Shown one piece after another: positions 51,516 through 62,885 of a DNA stretch of 64,000 nucleotides. Below the pieces are notes generated by a model, which was not told where the DNA came from, ran no database searches, and saw only the letters and a list, made by a program, of their open reading frames with translations. Within the stretch, counting starts at the first letter, position 1; every line of letters begins with the position of its first letter. A program made the translations under genes and the position numbers. This DNA is from Gaeumannomyces sp. JS-464 (taxonomy: Eukaryota > Ascomycota > Sordariomycetes > Magnaporthales > Magnaporthaceae): contig NGZR01000002.1 in NCBI GenBank assembly GCA_002197995.1, positions 5,518,001 through 5,582,000 of the forward strand, read 5' to 3'.

Positions 51516-54500
51516 ATGGAGATTTCAGACTCCGGCGAGCCTCCAGCCAAGAAGCGTCGATTCTTCAGCGACTCGGACGACGAGAATGGAAACAGCCCAG
51601 CGCCGAATTCCGCGCGCGTTGCTCCGTCCCCCACGTCAGGGGCCTCACCTTGGACGGAAACCCGGGCGGGGACCCATCCGACAAGCCCCAAGATGATGTT
51701 AAGCCCGAGCCCGCTGCAGCTTCCGAGGAACCCGACGGTTTCGACCGCCAGACGTTCGAAGCCTTCGTGGGCAGCGAGGTCAAGCCCGAGATCCTCGCAA
51801 TCATTCAGCAACAATGCGGCCCCAATATCGAGCGAGCTGTCAACATGTTCTTCGACGGCACATGGAAGAACTTCAAGCTCAAACCGAAAGGTGCCTCGCT
51901 CCCGATCCAGTCGGCCGCAAGCAGAAAACCGAACCCCGCGCCTCCGCCTCAACCCTCCATAGCGCCACCAAGGAGGACGTTCCACGCGCGATATGTGGGG
52001 GCCTTTGGGGTCGAAGGCTGGGCTACAAGAAGCGGCACGAACCTCCTGAAGCATGGAGATATCGTCAAGATTGAGAGACAGAAGATTCAGCCTCCTAAAC
52101 GTCCGACTAAAAGCCGGGGTGCGAGGCTCGGTGCGCCCCCGGCGGTCGGGCTCCGGGTCAGCGCCGCTGCGGCCAAGCGAGTGGATGTCATCGTCCGCTT
52201 TACCGACAGAAATGGCACCGAGATTGGGCGCCTGGCCAAGGACACAGCCAACTGGGTGTCGACTCTAATAGACCAGCGCATCTGCAAGTTCGAGGGCACC
52301 TGCGTGTACTCCCCTGAGCGGCTGCGGACCAACGACACGGTTTTTATCCAGCTGCGCTGCTCTCTGCTGCAGGAGGCTTTTGAGAAGAGGACGTTCAGGG
52401 CGTCCGACAATCGTGTCACGGGCATGTTTGAGGAGCAGGAGTCACAAGAGGAACGCGACCTCCGCCTCCGACAAGTCGCCCTCGTCCGTCTCTTCCAGGA
52501 GATCAACCTGATGCCTAGCAAGACTCACGCCACGGCCGCGAAGGACTCGCGCGAGGGCCTGCTTGAAGCGGCAGAGATGGCTGAGCAGAAGCAGAAGCAG
52601 GCTCAGCAGACCTCACACAGCGACAACCAAGACTCTGCAGCATCCTCAGATACCGAGGACGGGAAGGAGCTGGAGCAGGATCAGCTCGATGCGCTATACA
52701 AGAAGGCGCAGTCTTTCGACTTCAACACGCCCGAGGCCGAGCCGGCTGATAGTTTCGCTTTGGAACTTCGCCCTTACCAAAAACAGTCGTTGCATTGGAT
52801 GCTGTTGAAAGAGAAAGACGAACGCAGCGCGGACAGGGAGGTTTCCATGCATCCTCTATGGGAAGAGTATCAGTGGCCGACCAAAGACTTTGACGACCGC
52901 GATGTCCCACGGATGGCCGACCAGCCCAACTTCTATATCAACCCATACTCTGGCGAGCTGTCATTAGAATTCCCGGCACAGGAACAGCATTGTCTGGGTG
53001 GTATCCTCGCTGACGAGATGGGCCTCGGCAAGACGATCCAGATGCTGAGCCTGATACACACGCACAAGTCTAAGATCGCCATGGAGGCCCGTAGGGCACC
53101 CGGGGATGTTATGAGCGTCAACAGCCTCCAACGCATGCCAGCATCTGGCTTTAGGATTGTTCCTGCTCCCTGCACAACGCTCGTGATTGCACCCATGTCG
53201 CTGTTGTCGCAGTGGCAGAGCGAGGCCGAAAAGGCGTCCAAAGAAGGAACCCTGAAGTCGATGCTTTACTACGGGAACGAAAAGAACGTCGACCTACAGG
53301 CGCTGTGCTCTAACCCAGCAACGGCCCCCGATGTGCTCATCACCAGCTACGGCGTCGTCCTCTCCGAGTTCAGCCAGATTACGTCGAGGAATTCGAGCCG
53401 GGACGGCCATCGTGGCTTGTTCTCCGTTCATTTCTTCCGCGTCATCCTGGACGAGGCCCACAACATCAAGAATCGTCAGTCAAAGACGGCCAAGGCCTGC
53501 TACGATCTCTGCACCGACCATAGATGGGTGCTGACCGGGACGCCAATCGTCAACCGGCTCGAGGATCTGTTCAGTCTGGTCCGTTTCCTGCGCGTCGAGC
53601 CATGGAGCAATTTCTCCTTCTGGAGGACCTTCATCACGGTGCCTTTTGAATCCAAGAACTTTATGCGCGCTCTTGACGTTGTGCAAACCGTTTTGGAGCC
53701 TCTTGTAATGCGGCGGACCAAAGACATGAGAACCCCGTCTGGGGAACTGTAAGTCGCCCTGCTCGGCTTCTTCCTGAGTGCACAGTGCCCCAACTAACAC
53801 ACCCTATAGCCTGGTGCCCCTTCCGCCCAAGACGGTTGAGATTGTCAACGTAGAGCTTTCTGAGCAGGAGCGCGCGGTGTATGATCACATCATCCAGCGA
53901 GCAAGGAATACGTTCCAAGAGAACGTCGAGGCCGGCACCGTCATGAAGGCGTACACGAGCATTTTCCTCCAGATTCTGCGCCTCCGACAGTCGTGCTGCC
54001 ATCCGATCCTGGTTAGGAATCAGGAGATCGTCGCGGACGAGGACGTGGCCGGGGCGGCGGCGGACGCAGCGGCGGGCCTGGCCGACGATATGGACCTGCA
54101 TTCGCTGATCGAGCGCTTTACGGCCAGCACGGACGACCCGGCCGATGCGAACGCCTTTGGGGCCCATGTCATGGAGCAGATCCGCGATGAGGCCGTCAGT
54201 GAGTGCCCCATTTGCGCCGAGGAGCCCATGATCGAGCAGACGGTCACGGGCTGCTGGCACTCGGCCTGCAAGAAGTGCATCCTCGACTACATCAAGCACC
54301 AGACGGACCGCCACATGGTTCCCCGCTGTGTCCACTGCCGCGAGCCCATTAACGCGCGCGACCTGTTCGAAGTTGTCCGGTACGACCCATGCGAGGACGA
54401 CAGCGACGGCGTGCCGGATGCATTTCGACCACAACAACAGCAGCAGCAGCAGCCGTCGCTGGGGGCCCCGCGCATCAGCCTGCAGCGGCTCGGCGTCAAC

Positions 54501-55128
54501 AACTCGTCGACCAAGGTCGTGACGCTGATCAAGCACCTGCGCGAGCTGCGGCGCGAGCACCCGCACATGAAGTCGGTCGTCTTCAGCCAGTTCACGTCGT
54601 TCCTGTCGCTCATCGAGCCGGCGCTGACGCGCGCCCGCGTGCGCTTCCTCCGCCTCGACGGCACCATGGCGCAAAAGGCGCGCGCCGCCGTCCTGGACGA
54701 GTTCCGCAGCTCGGACCGCTTCACCGTCCTGCTGCTCAGCCTGCGCGCCGGCGGCGTCGGCCTCAACCTCGTCGACGCCAAGCGCGTCTACATGATGGAC
54801 CCCTGGTGGAGCTTCGCCGTCGAGTCCCAGGCCATCGACCGCGTGCACAGGATGGGCCAGGACCAGGAGGTCAAGGTCTACCGGCTCATCGTCACGGGGA
54901 GTGTCGAGGAGAGGATGCTGCGCGTCCAGGACCGCAAGAAGTTTATGTGAGTGGTTTGGCCCCTTTTTGTCAGTGGTGTTTTTTTGTGGTATTTAATGAT
55001 GGTTAACCACGCACGCTCTGCTGACACTTTACCTACCCTGCGCTTCTAGTGCCACGTCACTAGGCATGATGACGGATGAAGAGAAGAAGCTGGCAAGGAT
55101 CGAGGACATCAAGGAGCTCCTGAGCTGA
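51516..55128 (+). CDS. RAD5: RAD5-type DNA repair helicase / E3 ubiquitin ligase
   Basis: Post-replication repair factor that polyubiquitinates PCNA and remodels stalled forks (Neurospora mus-41 type). Exons 51516-53748, 53810-54946, 55050-55128, about 1,149 residues. The start MEISDSGEPPAKKRRFFSDSDDEN carries a basic nuclear-localisation-like motif. Order: an AIIQQQCGPNIERAVNMFFDG segment, HIRAN domain (FHARYVGAFGVEGWATRSG, about residues 152-192), SNF2 ATPase (DEMGLGKT near residue 500, DEAH near 646), C3HC4 RING (CPICAEEPM..CWHSACKKCILDY..CVHC near 876) inserted before the C-terminal helicase lobe (VVFSQFTSFL, LLLSLRAGGVGLNL, QAIDRVHRMGQ). The N-terminal 30 codons and the rest are in different frames: one base is missing near 51600-51650, and exon 1 length (2233, needing 2234) agrees. 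Confidence 0.93.
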
Positions 55129-56068
55129 GCTGAGCCTGTCTGGCGACACAACAACAACAATTACGAATTACGACCAAGGGCCATAGAGAAAGGCGGGACA
55201 AATTCTTTTGCATGGAGAAGACGGAGGCATATCCAAATGACGCTTTCCCCATTGAGAGACATGCTGAAAAGCGCAACTGTGTAGCAAGCGTACGGAAAGC
55301 CTTGCAGCAACGGCTTGACTTTTTCAATGACCAACAGCACAACTTAGACATTCGACGTAGAAACGACCTAAAGCATGCAGCAGCCTAGAGACCTATGTCA
55401 AGGCGAGTGATCTGCCTGTGTACTCACCGTTTTTACTGCTCACAAACTTGTGTTAAGTATAATAATATCGCGATTTCCCGTGTCAAAGAAAGCAAAACGA
55501 ACGTGGTAGGACAAGCCGGAGAAACGCGGCTCGAACCAGAAAACATACATAACCTTGATCCGAACCTCAGATGGGATGCGTTTGGAACGGAGGGACTTTC
55601 CTGTCCAGATCGAGGTGTTCCTTCCAAGTCCACTGCCCCCGACACCCCGTCCAAGAAAAGAGCGAAGGAGGCCAGCTGACAGAACCAAGCCGCAGTGAAA
55701 GCAAACTTCCCGCCGACAAAAAGCAAGTAAGAAACACAGCTATCCGCAGTCTGTTCCCGTCCCTTCGCGTATCTTTGCCATCACATTTTCATACCCAGTC
55801 GTTCCCACAAATTAAAACGAATCCGTGCCCACCGGTAATCCTGGGTGAAATGGGAACAACGCACCGAGGAAAGAGGACGGCAAGGAGATCGAGAGAGCCA
55901 TAAATCGATAGAGAAAGGATATCTGGAGAGATGAGCAACGAAGGGAAACGAAACAAAAAAACCAAAAAATACTAGGGCAGACTTGCCAAAGCATATGTGG
56001 ATATTTGGAACAAGATACATAGTACCGTAGCAGTCAGCTATCTATGCGATTCTACCGCACGCCGCACT
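55129..56068. other. intergenic convergent region
   Basis: 3' flanks of RAD5 and the Zn2Cys6 regulator. No gene is supported. Confidence 0.5.
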
Positions 56069-58471
56069 TTAGCGGTACCTCCTCAACAGGACGTGGTCGG
56101 CGTTCTCAAAGTTCGTGCGGGAGAAGGCCTTGCGGACAACATTGGCCACTTCGGGCAGACCGTCGACGGGGCGGACATCGTGGCCGCAGTGACCGAGCCC
56201 GATGGACGCGAGGGTGGTGAGCACCTGGGGTCGGCTTGCGGGCAAGCAGTCGGTAAGCCAGGTAAGAATGCGCAGCTGGCTCGTGAAGCGGACATCGCCT
56301 GGCAGCAGCATGGGCGGGTTCGTCTTGACAACGTTGGGCGGGGTCTGCGGCTCTGCCGCCGCGGCCCGTTGAGGGAACCCTCCCTTCCCGCCGACGAATG
56401 TGGCCGAGGATGGAGGAGTGGGCAGCGTCGACCCCGATGTTTGAGCAAAGCCGTCAATGGAGACGGAGTCGCGATGGTGTTTCCCTTGCTCCTGCTGCTG
56501 GCCACGATGATGCGATGGGCCTTCCAACGGCGGGGATCGCGGCAATTGCTGCTGCGGTGGAGACGACGGGAGCAAGGGCAGCGACCTGGCGTATAGAGGC
56601 TGATCCGGGCCCGGCTCCTGGTCTTCTTTGCGCCGCGGACTCTGGTGGCCCAGATCTCTCTCGGGCGAGGGTGAGGGCGTCATGGGGATCAGGGTCACAG
56701 GGCTTGCGTCCGAGGGTGAGATCCTGACCGGGGCGATGGCAATGCGGGCGGCGGTGAAGTTCCACGACATATCTGGGTTTTGAACGCTCACGTGCATGAC
56801 GTCGGCGTCGGAGTCCGGGACTGTGTCGCACATGTCGGCAAGTTTGGAGGTGCAGCACGTGCAGGTGGTGGAGAAGGACGAGTTGTAAAAGTCGATGTTG
56901 GTGTGCGACATGGCGGCGCCGGCCAGGTACTTTGTCAGGCGGGCGGTCCAGATAAGCACCGTCGTGTAGAGCGTCACCTCCTGCATGAGCGTAAAGGTGG
57001 CCTGGTCTCGCTGCAGGAAGGACGGCGGAGGGATGCTGGAGCTGTTGAGCACCGAATAGTCGTACAAGTCGGGACCCGCGAAGCCCATGATGCCTGGGCG
57101 GTACTGGTCGTCGTCGGTCAGGTTGAAGGCCCAGGAGAGCGCCTTGGCCGCCTTGTCCGGGTGCGCGGCTTCCCATTCTATGCGCCAGTTTGCGAGCTTC
57201 TCCTTGAGCACATCGACGCGTCGTTGCAAGGATGGGACAACATCGGGGTCTTCGGCGCGCTCCGTCGGGAAGCCATTGTTGTACCACATTATGCGAGCGC
57301 CCATGAGGTTCAGGACCCCCGAGATCACGGTCGGTATTTCGGTCATCAGATCGAGCAGCTTGCTAGTCCATGTTTTGAGATGTGGCGCCATGGCCCAAGG
57401 AACCGTCTTCCACTCCTCTTTGGCCAGGAATGACGGTGTCCGGCGGACAATGCTGTTTGAGATCTGGAGAAAAGGGGAAAAGTTAGAACCAAGCATTTGG
57501 TTACTGCGATTTGGATACGGGGACATGGGCGCACCATTGTCAACCGGCACGAGTCGAACACGGGCAGAAGTGATGGCGACTGGAAGTACTCGGGTCCGCA
57601 GTATTCCAATATACGAGACAGGCCACGGTGATGCGTGAAACGCAAATCGTTCTCGACCGAGATCTAGAGAAGCGGTTTTGTGTCTTTAATCAGCTTGGCC
57701 CGAACAACCATACAACAGACGGTGGCAAGTGAAGCGTACCAAGTACGAGCCCATGATGGCGATGGGTTTGATCAGGGAGGCGAGCTCGTCCTTGCTCTGG
57801 GTGGACAGCTTGGAGCGCAGCTTGCGGAGCGTGTTGCCGTACAGGCGGGCGCCCTGTGACTGGAGGCTTTGGATGTGGCGGTCCTTGCCCAGCAGGCCGT
57901 AGGCGAGGGCGCGCAGGCTGTCGTAGGCCATGTCGCCGTCAGAGAGGGTGTTGCGGATGCCCGAGTCTTGCAGCATGATGCTGTGCATGTTGATCCAGCC
58001 GTACGAATCGAAGAAGTAGGAAAATGCAATGTCGTCAACGAAGCCGGTCAGGGACAGCTCGGGCGGTGGGGAAGAGCTGGGGTTGCGGGAGCTGTGAGTG
58101 CCGTTATCAGAGTTGCTGGTGCCGGAGGACTTGCTCTGGGGCTGCATCCGTTGCGGCTGGTCGGCGGCGGCCTGCCTCGCGCGGACCAGCTGCTTCTGCT
58201 GCTGCTGGCGCTTGCCCTTGGCCGAGGAGATGGGGGCCTCATCGGGGCCGGCGGCAGGGAAGGAGGAGACGGTCTGGATCTTGGCTAGGCGGGCGGTGCC
58301 GGGCTTCGCGCCGGCGACGACCGAGTGGCTCTGGATGCGGAGGACCGTCTCGTAGCCCTTGCATTCGTAGCCGGCCTTGATGCAGCGCTCGCAGGTCGGA
58401 CGGGCGCGGTCGCATTTGACACGCCGCATGCGGCATGTGTGGCAGTTGCCACTCGTAGGGGCACGTCCCAT
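56069..58471 (-). CDS. Zn2Cys6 binuclear-cluster transcription factor
   Basis: Fungal-specific regulator, 751 residues. Exons on the minus strand: 58471-57740, 57663-57535 and 57463-56069; introns gtacgc..ctag (76 bp) and gtgcgc..ccag (71 bp); frame intact. Zinc cluster C10-x2-C13-x6-C20-x6-C27-x2-C30-x6-C37 with a basic RMRRVKCDR loop. Then come a Gln-rich stretch, a disordered region and the acidic middle homology part FVDDIAFSYFFDSYGWIN. The region from there through SSVIL-type helices to YTTVLIWTARLTKYL resembles Fungal_trans_2. A Pro/Ser/Gln-rich insertion follows, then a helical C-terminus (RILTWLTDCLPASRPQVLTTLASIGLGHCGHDVRPV). The target genes cannot be deduced; no cluster of pathway genes is adjacent. 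Confidence 0.9.
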
Positions 58472-58629
58472 GGCGGCGGTTGGTCGTCGCTGGAGGATGC
58501 TAAGCTCGGAAGCTAGGATGAGGCTATAAAATGGGAGCTGGCCTCGGTGGTCGCGGACCGGAGCAAAGGAGCAGCACAGGTAGAGAAAAGGCCGCAGAGG
58601 GGCTGCCGACAAAAGCAAAATCCGTCCAG

Positions 58630-58630
<1 letters not shown>

Positions 58631-58661
<31 letters not shown>

Positions 58662-58666
58662 ATGTC
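58631..58666. repeat. (GGTGTC)n hexanucleotide repeat
   Basis: Five perfect GGTGTC units and one GATGTC, about 160 bp upstream of the Zn2Cys6 start codon, so possibly transcribed as GACACC repeats in its 5' leader. Confidence 0.9.
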
Positions 58667-59595
58667 TGCCGGGCGTCGGCTGCGTTTCGATCGGGATTCG
58701 GTCCAATGTGTGATTGAGGGACGCAGTCCTTCAGGCGGCAATGTTCAGTGTCGGGATTTCCGAGCTCTTTGCCGAATGGTGTGTTCAGCTGGCTCCCAGC
58801 GCTTGTTTGGCCGTCTCGACTTGTCCAGGCGAAAGCGGTTGGCTTGGACGGGACGAGCGACGCCAGACTCCAGGTGTTTTATCCAGACGGGCCAGGTCTG
58901 TGGCCGAGGGGTCCGAAACTAGCTGCAGGCAAGGGGGCTGTCAATCGAGAGGGGACAATCATGCCCTGCCGCTTCCTCCGCTGCTCCATGGTTTCCCTTC
59001 TTGATGGGGCCTTGCTGACATGGTGTGTAGCAGACGCGCCCGCACTTTTTTTATCTGCAGTGCTGCTCAGCCTGCTTGTTGGCTGAATCCATTTCTCGGC
59101 CGCTCGCATGCCACTCCTGCCACCCTGCCCAGGCGCCATTGAGTGTTGCTTTGTCAGTGTGGCAGGTGGCGGGCCGCTCGCAGCCCTCGCAGCAATTTGA
59201 TTTCACGACAGCCGAGGGAGGCCATGCCACCTTGCCGTTGAGCGGCGTCCCCACGCACCCTCCGACGTCAAGGTCGCATCACACAGCTGTTGTTGGCGAC
59301 TCGTAAGGGATTCGCCTCGCGAGCACAGACCACAGGTGCCGCATGCAAGGTGAAGAAAGCGGGATTGGTGGAGAGCGAGAGAGGCTCGATCCGATCGGGA
59401 AGGATGAGAGCGGGCGTTCTGCTCCTGCGGGTCGCTGTTGCCTCAATGCTCCATGCGCCCCGACTCAACCTGGCACCTTGCGAACGTGCCAACCTCCGTG
59501 CCCCTCCCTCACAGTATGCAACATGCAATGGTGGAAGAGGCTGGAAGCGAGTCTGGTCTTTTCCCCAACATCAAGCTGGTTTAGAACAGCTAGGA

Positions 59596-59596
<1 letters not shown>

Positions 59597-59636
<40 letters not shown>

Positions 59637-59637
59637 C
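59597..59637. repeat. (TCTG)n tetranucleotide repeat
   Basis: About eight perfect TCTG units followed by TTTG TCTG. Length variation between strains is expected. Confidence 0.9.
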
Positions 59638-61293
59638 CTCGAAAGCGCTAAGCCTCGCCTCCGGTGGTATGGTCACTGGTGGTCGCCAGCCAGAACGTTG
59701 GCCGTTTGCTGCTCCACTTTGGCGATGTTTTGACCCCTTGCTGGCCGGCCAGTCTTCCGGCCGTGCTCGCTTCGCAAATGGACCCTGCGCCAAGGGAGAT
59801 GATATATAACATTTTTGTTCCGTTCAAAATCCGACTGCCGAGGGGCCTGGCAAGCAGCTAGGAGAGTAGCAAGTCGCCAAATTACGGCCCCTTTTTTGCG
59901 ATATCAGATCGGTCCTTTCTCGTCTGGACTTCCTTCGAACGGATCAGCTCTCTAGCGACCAAACCACAGGAGCGCAAACTGCAAGAAGAGACGACGACGA
60001 AGCCAAGCCCACGAACCACATCTGATGCCGGCGAAGACGGGTCAATCCCTGGAAATCCCTGGCCAGCACCTGCAGCACAGCTGCTGGCTTGCTATTTTTG
60101 GCACCTGCAGCCGTTGACATTTGTCCGCATTCCTGACAGCGCCGGGTCAGCACTCAGGCACTCGCTTCATCCTCCATGATAGGCCCATTGAGCCCTTCCT
60201 CCGTCATATCTGCCTCCTCCTTACATACAGCCAATGCAGGCATATCTACCCAGTTCTCGGTAGTGGACAGCGCCCCTGCAAATTACACTGGACTGATCCT
60301 CCTGTCTATGCCACTCCTGTCTATGCCACACCTGTTGCAAAGTGCCAAGGCGCGCCATCGTGCGTTCCCCGAAAGCGTGCGGGCACGGCCCACGACTCCA
60401 CGCAGGCGCACATTGGTGGCCGGCGAGCCACTGATCAATTGCCCATCCTCCTGATCTGCCCACGCTGCGTTCTCTCTTGATCAGCATGCCTTTGAAATCA
60501 CAATCACTAGCAAGAGCCTGTGCAAGCATCTCCGTTTGTATGGCACAGCAGCAAAGACTGCACGATGACAACACGGAACGGTGCACGACTGGCCCGTCTC
60601 TCCAGCGAGAGGCCTGGCTAACGTTATCTCATGGTCCCGTGAGCCTGTCGCCCTTGGTCCTTGGCCTCGCCGACGACGTCACATCACTTCTCGGCATTGT
60701 GACTAGCAGGTCAACTATCCTTCCCATCAATCGCCCACCGGACAGACCCGGGAGGGCCGCGGAAACCTGACCTACCTTAGGTGTCCAGTGGCACAGTGTT
60801 ATCTGCTTCCATGCAAGCCACAAGGCCGTCCGCATAGGCACGGAGCCGGTCGAGCCCTTTGGTGAACCACACCCCGAACCGTCGCCGCCGAACCTCACTC
60901 TTTGCCTTTTCTTTTTCGTTCTGACGATGTCTCCCGGGCCTTGGGTCGAGACCGCGTTCTAAAACAACGTCGGGTCAGGATCAGCATCGTTCCGTCCACG
61001 CCCTGCTCCGTTTAGGGACGACGATGGCGCCATGTTAGGATTATCAGGCCTAGAACTTCCTGTCCGGAGCGGTGTGACGCCCCTCGATTTCCCCTGTGGT
61101 CGGTGAGCGGACGGACACTTGCCTGCGAAGCCCAACATACTCGGGCCATCTGTGGCTTGGCCCTGGACACGTGCGTACCCGGTGCGTTTGTTCTGGCAGA
61201 TCCCGGCCTGTTGGAGGCGCCGCTACGGTGGGACAAGCTTGCGCAGCCAACGGCTCACCCGAAGGGCATGTGTGGTGCATTCAACGCTTGGCC

Positions 61294-61369
61294 TTTTATT
61301 ATTGTTTTTTATTATTATTATTATTATTATCATTATTATTATTATTTATTTTATTTTATTTTTTTGGTT
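61294..61369. repeat. AT-rich (ATT)n microsatellite
   Basis: ATT units with an ATC interruption, then ATTTT/TTTTA units, almost pure A/T for about 75 bp in otherwise G/C-balanced DNA. Confidence 0.9.
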
Positions 61370-61937
61370 CCTCACTCCAATCCTGGCGCAACCCCGGACA
61401 GACGGAGATCGGCATTAGGCCAAGCAAACCAGATCTGTGGTGGGTACCCTGACTCACCTACAGAGCTACTTACGATATGGAAAGCCGACTTTGACAGGCG
61501 CCAAGAGTCGCCAAACCGCAAAACAAGCCGGCCATAAGCTCTCGAAAACGCCTATCACATCTTGTCGGGACGCCGTCGGTGCTTTACACCAGAAAGCTTC
61601 CTTCAGCCGGCGTGTTACCCAACTTCCGGCTAGAGAGTCGCCCCTTTTCGCTTCCATCGTGTCATCTCTCTTGCCCGACTGACCATGCGGAATCTATCAC
61701 CAATGGCAGCGCTGGGTTCTTTCTTGCTGGGGCCGACGTCACTCAGTCCCTTGGGTGGAGCGAGTGACCTCTGCGCAAAACCAACTAGGGATATAAAGCC
61801 ACCTTCGTCAGCCTTAGAAATCTTGTTTGATTTCCCTTGATACCCGAGCGAGCCAGCTAAATCACCTTCACCCAGGCCACGCAGTTCCCGATATCAAAAA
61901 CATCAAGATTCGTTCAAGTTACACACTTCACACTATC

Positions 61938-62885
61938 ATGTCAGACCCAGACCGTCATCGGCGCTCGCCAACGCCTTACCCGAGCCGCGGCCACGACAAA
62001 CACTCACACCGGCAGACAAATGCTTCGCGGCTTTTGGGCAGACTTATTGATAATGCACTCCAACGATGTGGCTTAGGTCATCCAGAGCCGGAGTACAAAG
62101 CCCAGGAGAAGACACAGATCCGACGTTCGAGTCTGGGCTCGGTGCAGCCACTTCGAGAGAAGCCCTCCCGCGACGCCATGGCAATAGGATGTGAAGGCTC
62201 AACCGCCAGCTCACAAGCCCATGCGACTGAGGGTCGATTCCATCGACTGTTTACAAACTTGGTTTCCCGCATCACAGGCCTCACCTGTGCCATTCTAGAC
62301 CTCGGTCGTAGGAAGCCATCTCGGTCTCGCCACCGCCGTCGTAGCCGACGTCGTGGGCCCTGGAGCATCTTCAGCTTCGGCCGTGGCTCGAGGAAACTTA
62401 GGATGAGATCGGTATCCCCCCGCAAAAAGGATCGATACCCCCGCGCCGACAGCAAGGACTGGAACCCTCCGCAACCCCGCAAACGGAGCGCCCAACCAGA
62501 CGACGCCAACGACAGAATACGGGGCCGCTCTCACGACTCAGTTTCGGCCCACCATCGACTACAAGAAGACCAACGAGAGAAGCTCCGCGCCGGTCTGGAG
62601 GAGCTTCAGGCGGACTTGCGCCTGACCCAGGCGACCATGCGACTAAAAGGCGGTCACCACTGTCCCAACGATGCCTCGACAGCTGCGGCCATGACCAAGT
62701 TTGCGGGGCAGATCGACCGACTCGTCGACATAGCCTCGGGCGTCGAGGGGTACGGACGATCGATTCGACACAGCACGGCAAGCGATAGCGAAAGTGGACG
62801 AGAAAGAGGGAGGCAATGGGGACGTGGCGGATCCATTAGGTGGGACGACCGGACGACCATCTCGTTATCCAGCGAGCGCAGGTAG
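61938..62885 (+). CDS. hypothetical basic Ser/Arg-rich protein
   Basis: Single-exon protein of 315 residues from ATG 61938 (TATCATGTC context). The frame is open upstream to 61827, but the earlier start is less likely. The protein is basic: SDPDRHRRSPTPYPSRGHDKHSH at the start, an Arg/Ser-dense centre (RKPSRSRHRRRSRRRGPWSIFSFGRGSRKLRMRS), a likely coiled-coil stretch (HHRLQEDQREKLRAGLEELQADLRLTQATMRL) and a Gly/Arg-rich end. A hydrophobic turn FTNLVSRITGLTCAILDLG lies near the middle. This is the composition of nuclear RNA-associated proteins, but no defined domain is present and function is unknown. Confidence 0.55.
   Translation: MSDPDRHRRSPTPYPSRGHDKHSHRQTNASRLLGRLIDNALQRCGLGHPEPEYKAQEKTQIRRSSLGSVQPLREKPSRDAMAIGCEGSTASSQAHATEGRFHRLFTNLVSRITGLTCAILDLGRRKPSRSRHRRRSRRRGPWSIFSFGRGSRKLRMRSVSPRKKDRYPRADSKDWNPPQPRKRSAQPDDANDRIRGRSHDSVSAHHRLQEDQREKLRAGLEELQADLRLTQATMRLKGGHHCPNDASTAAAMTKFAGQIDRLVDIASGVEGYGRSIRHSTASDSESGRERGRQWGRGGSIRWDDRTTISLSSERR

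Larger units (their letters stand above)
58472..61937. other. 3.5 kb intergenic region with microsatellites
   Basis: No supported gene. It contains the GGTGTC, TCTG and ATT repeats listed separately, and two near-identical CCTGTCTATGCCAC units at 60300-60328. The region just before 58472 is the regulator's promoter and probably its 5' untranslated region. Confidence 0.45.

Noticed and set aside
53661..54848. 395-codon minus-strand frame opposite RAD5
   Set aside because: Antisense shadow crossing a RAD5 intron, with no recognisable motif.
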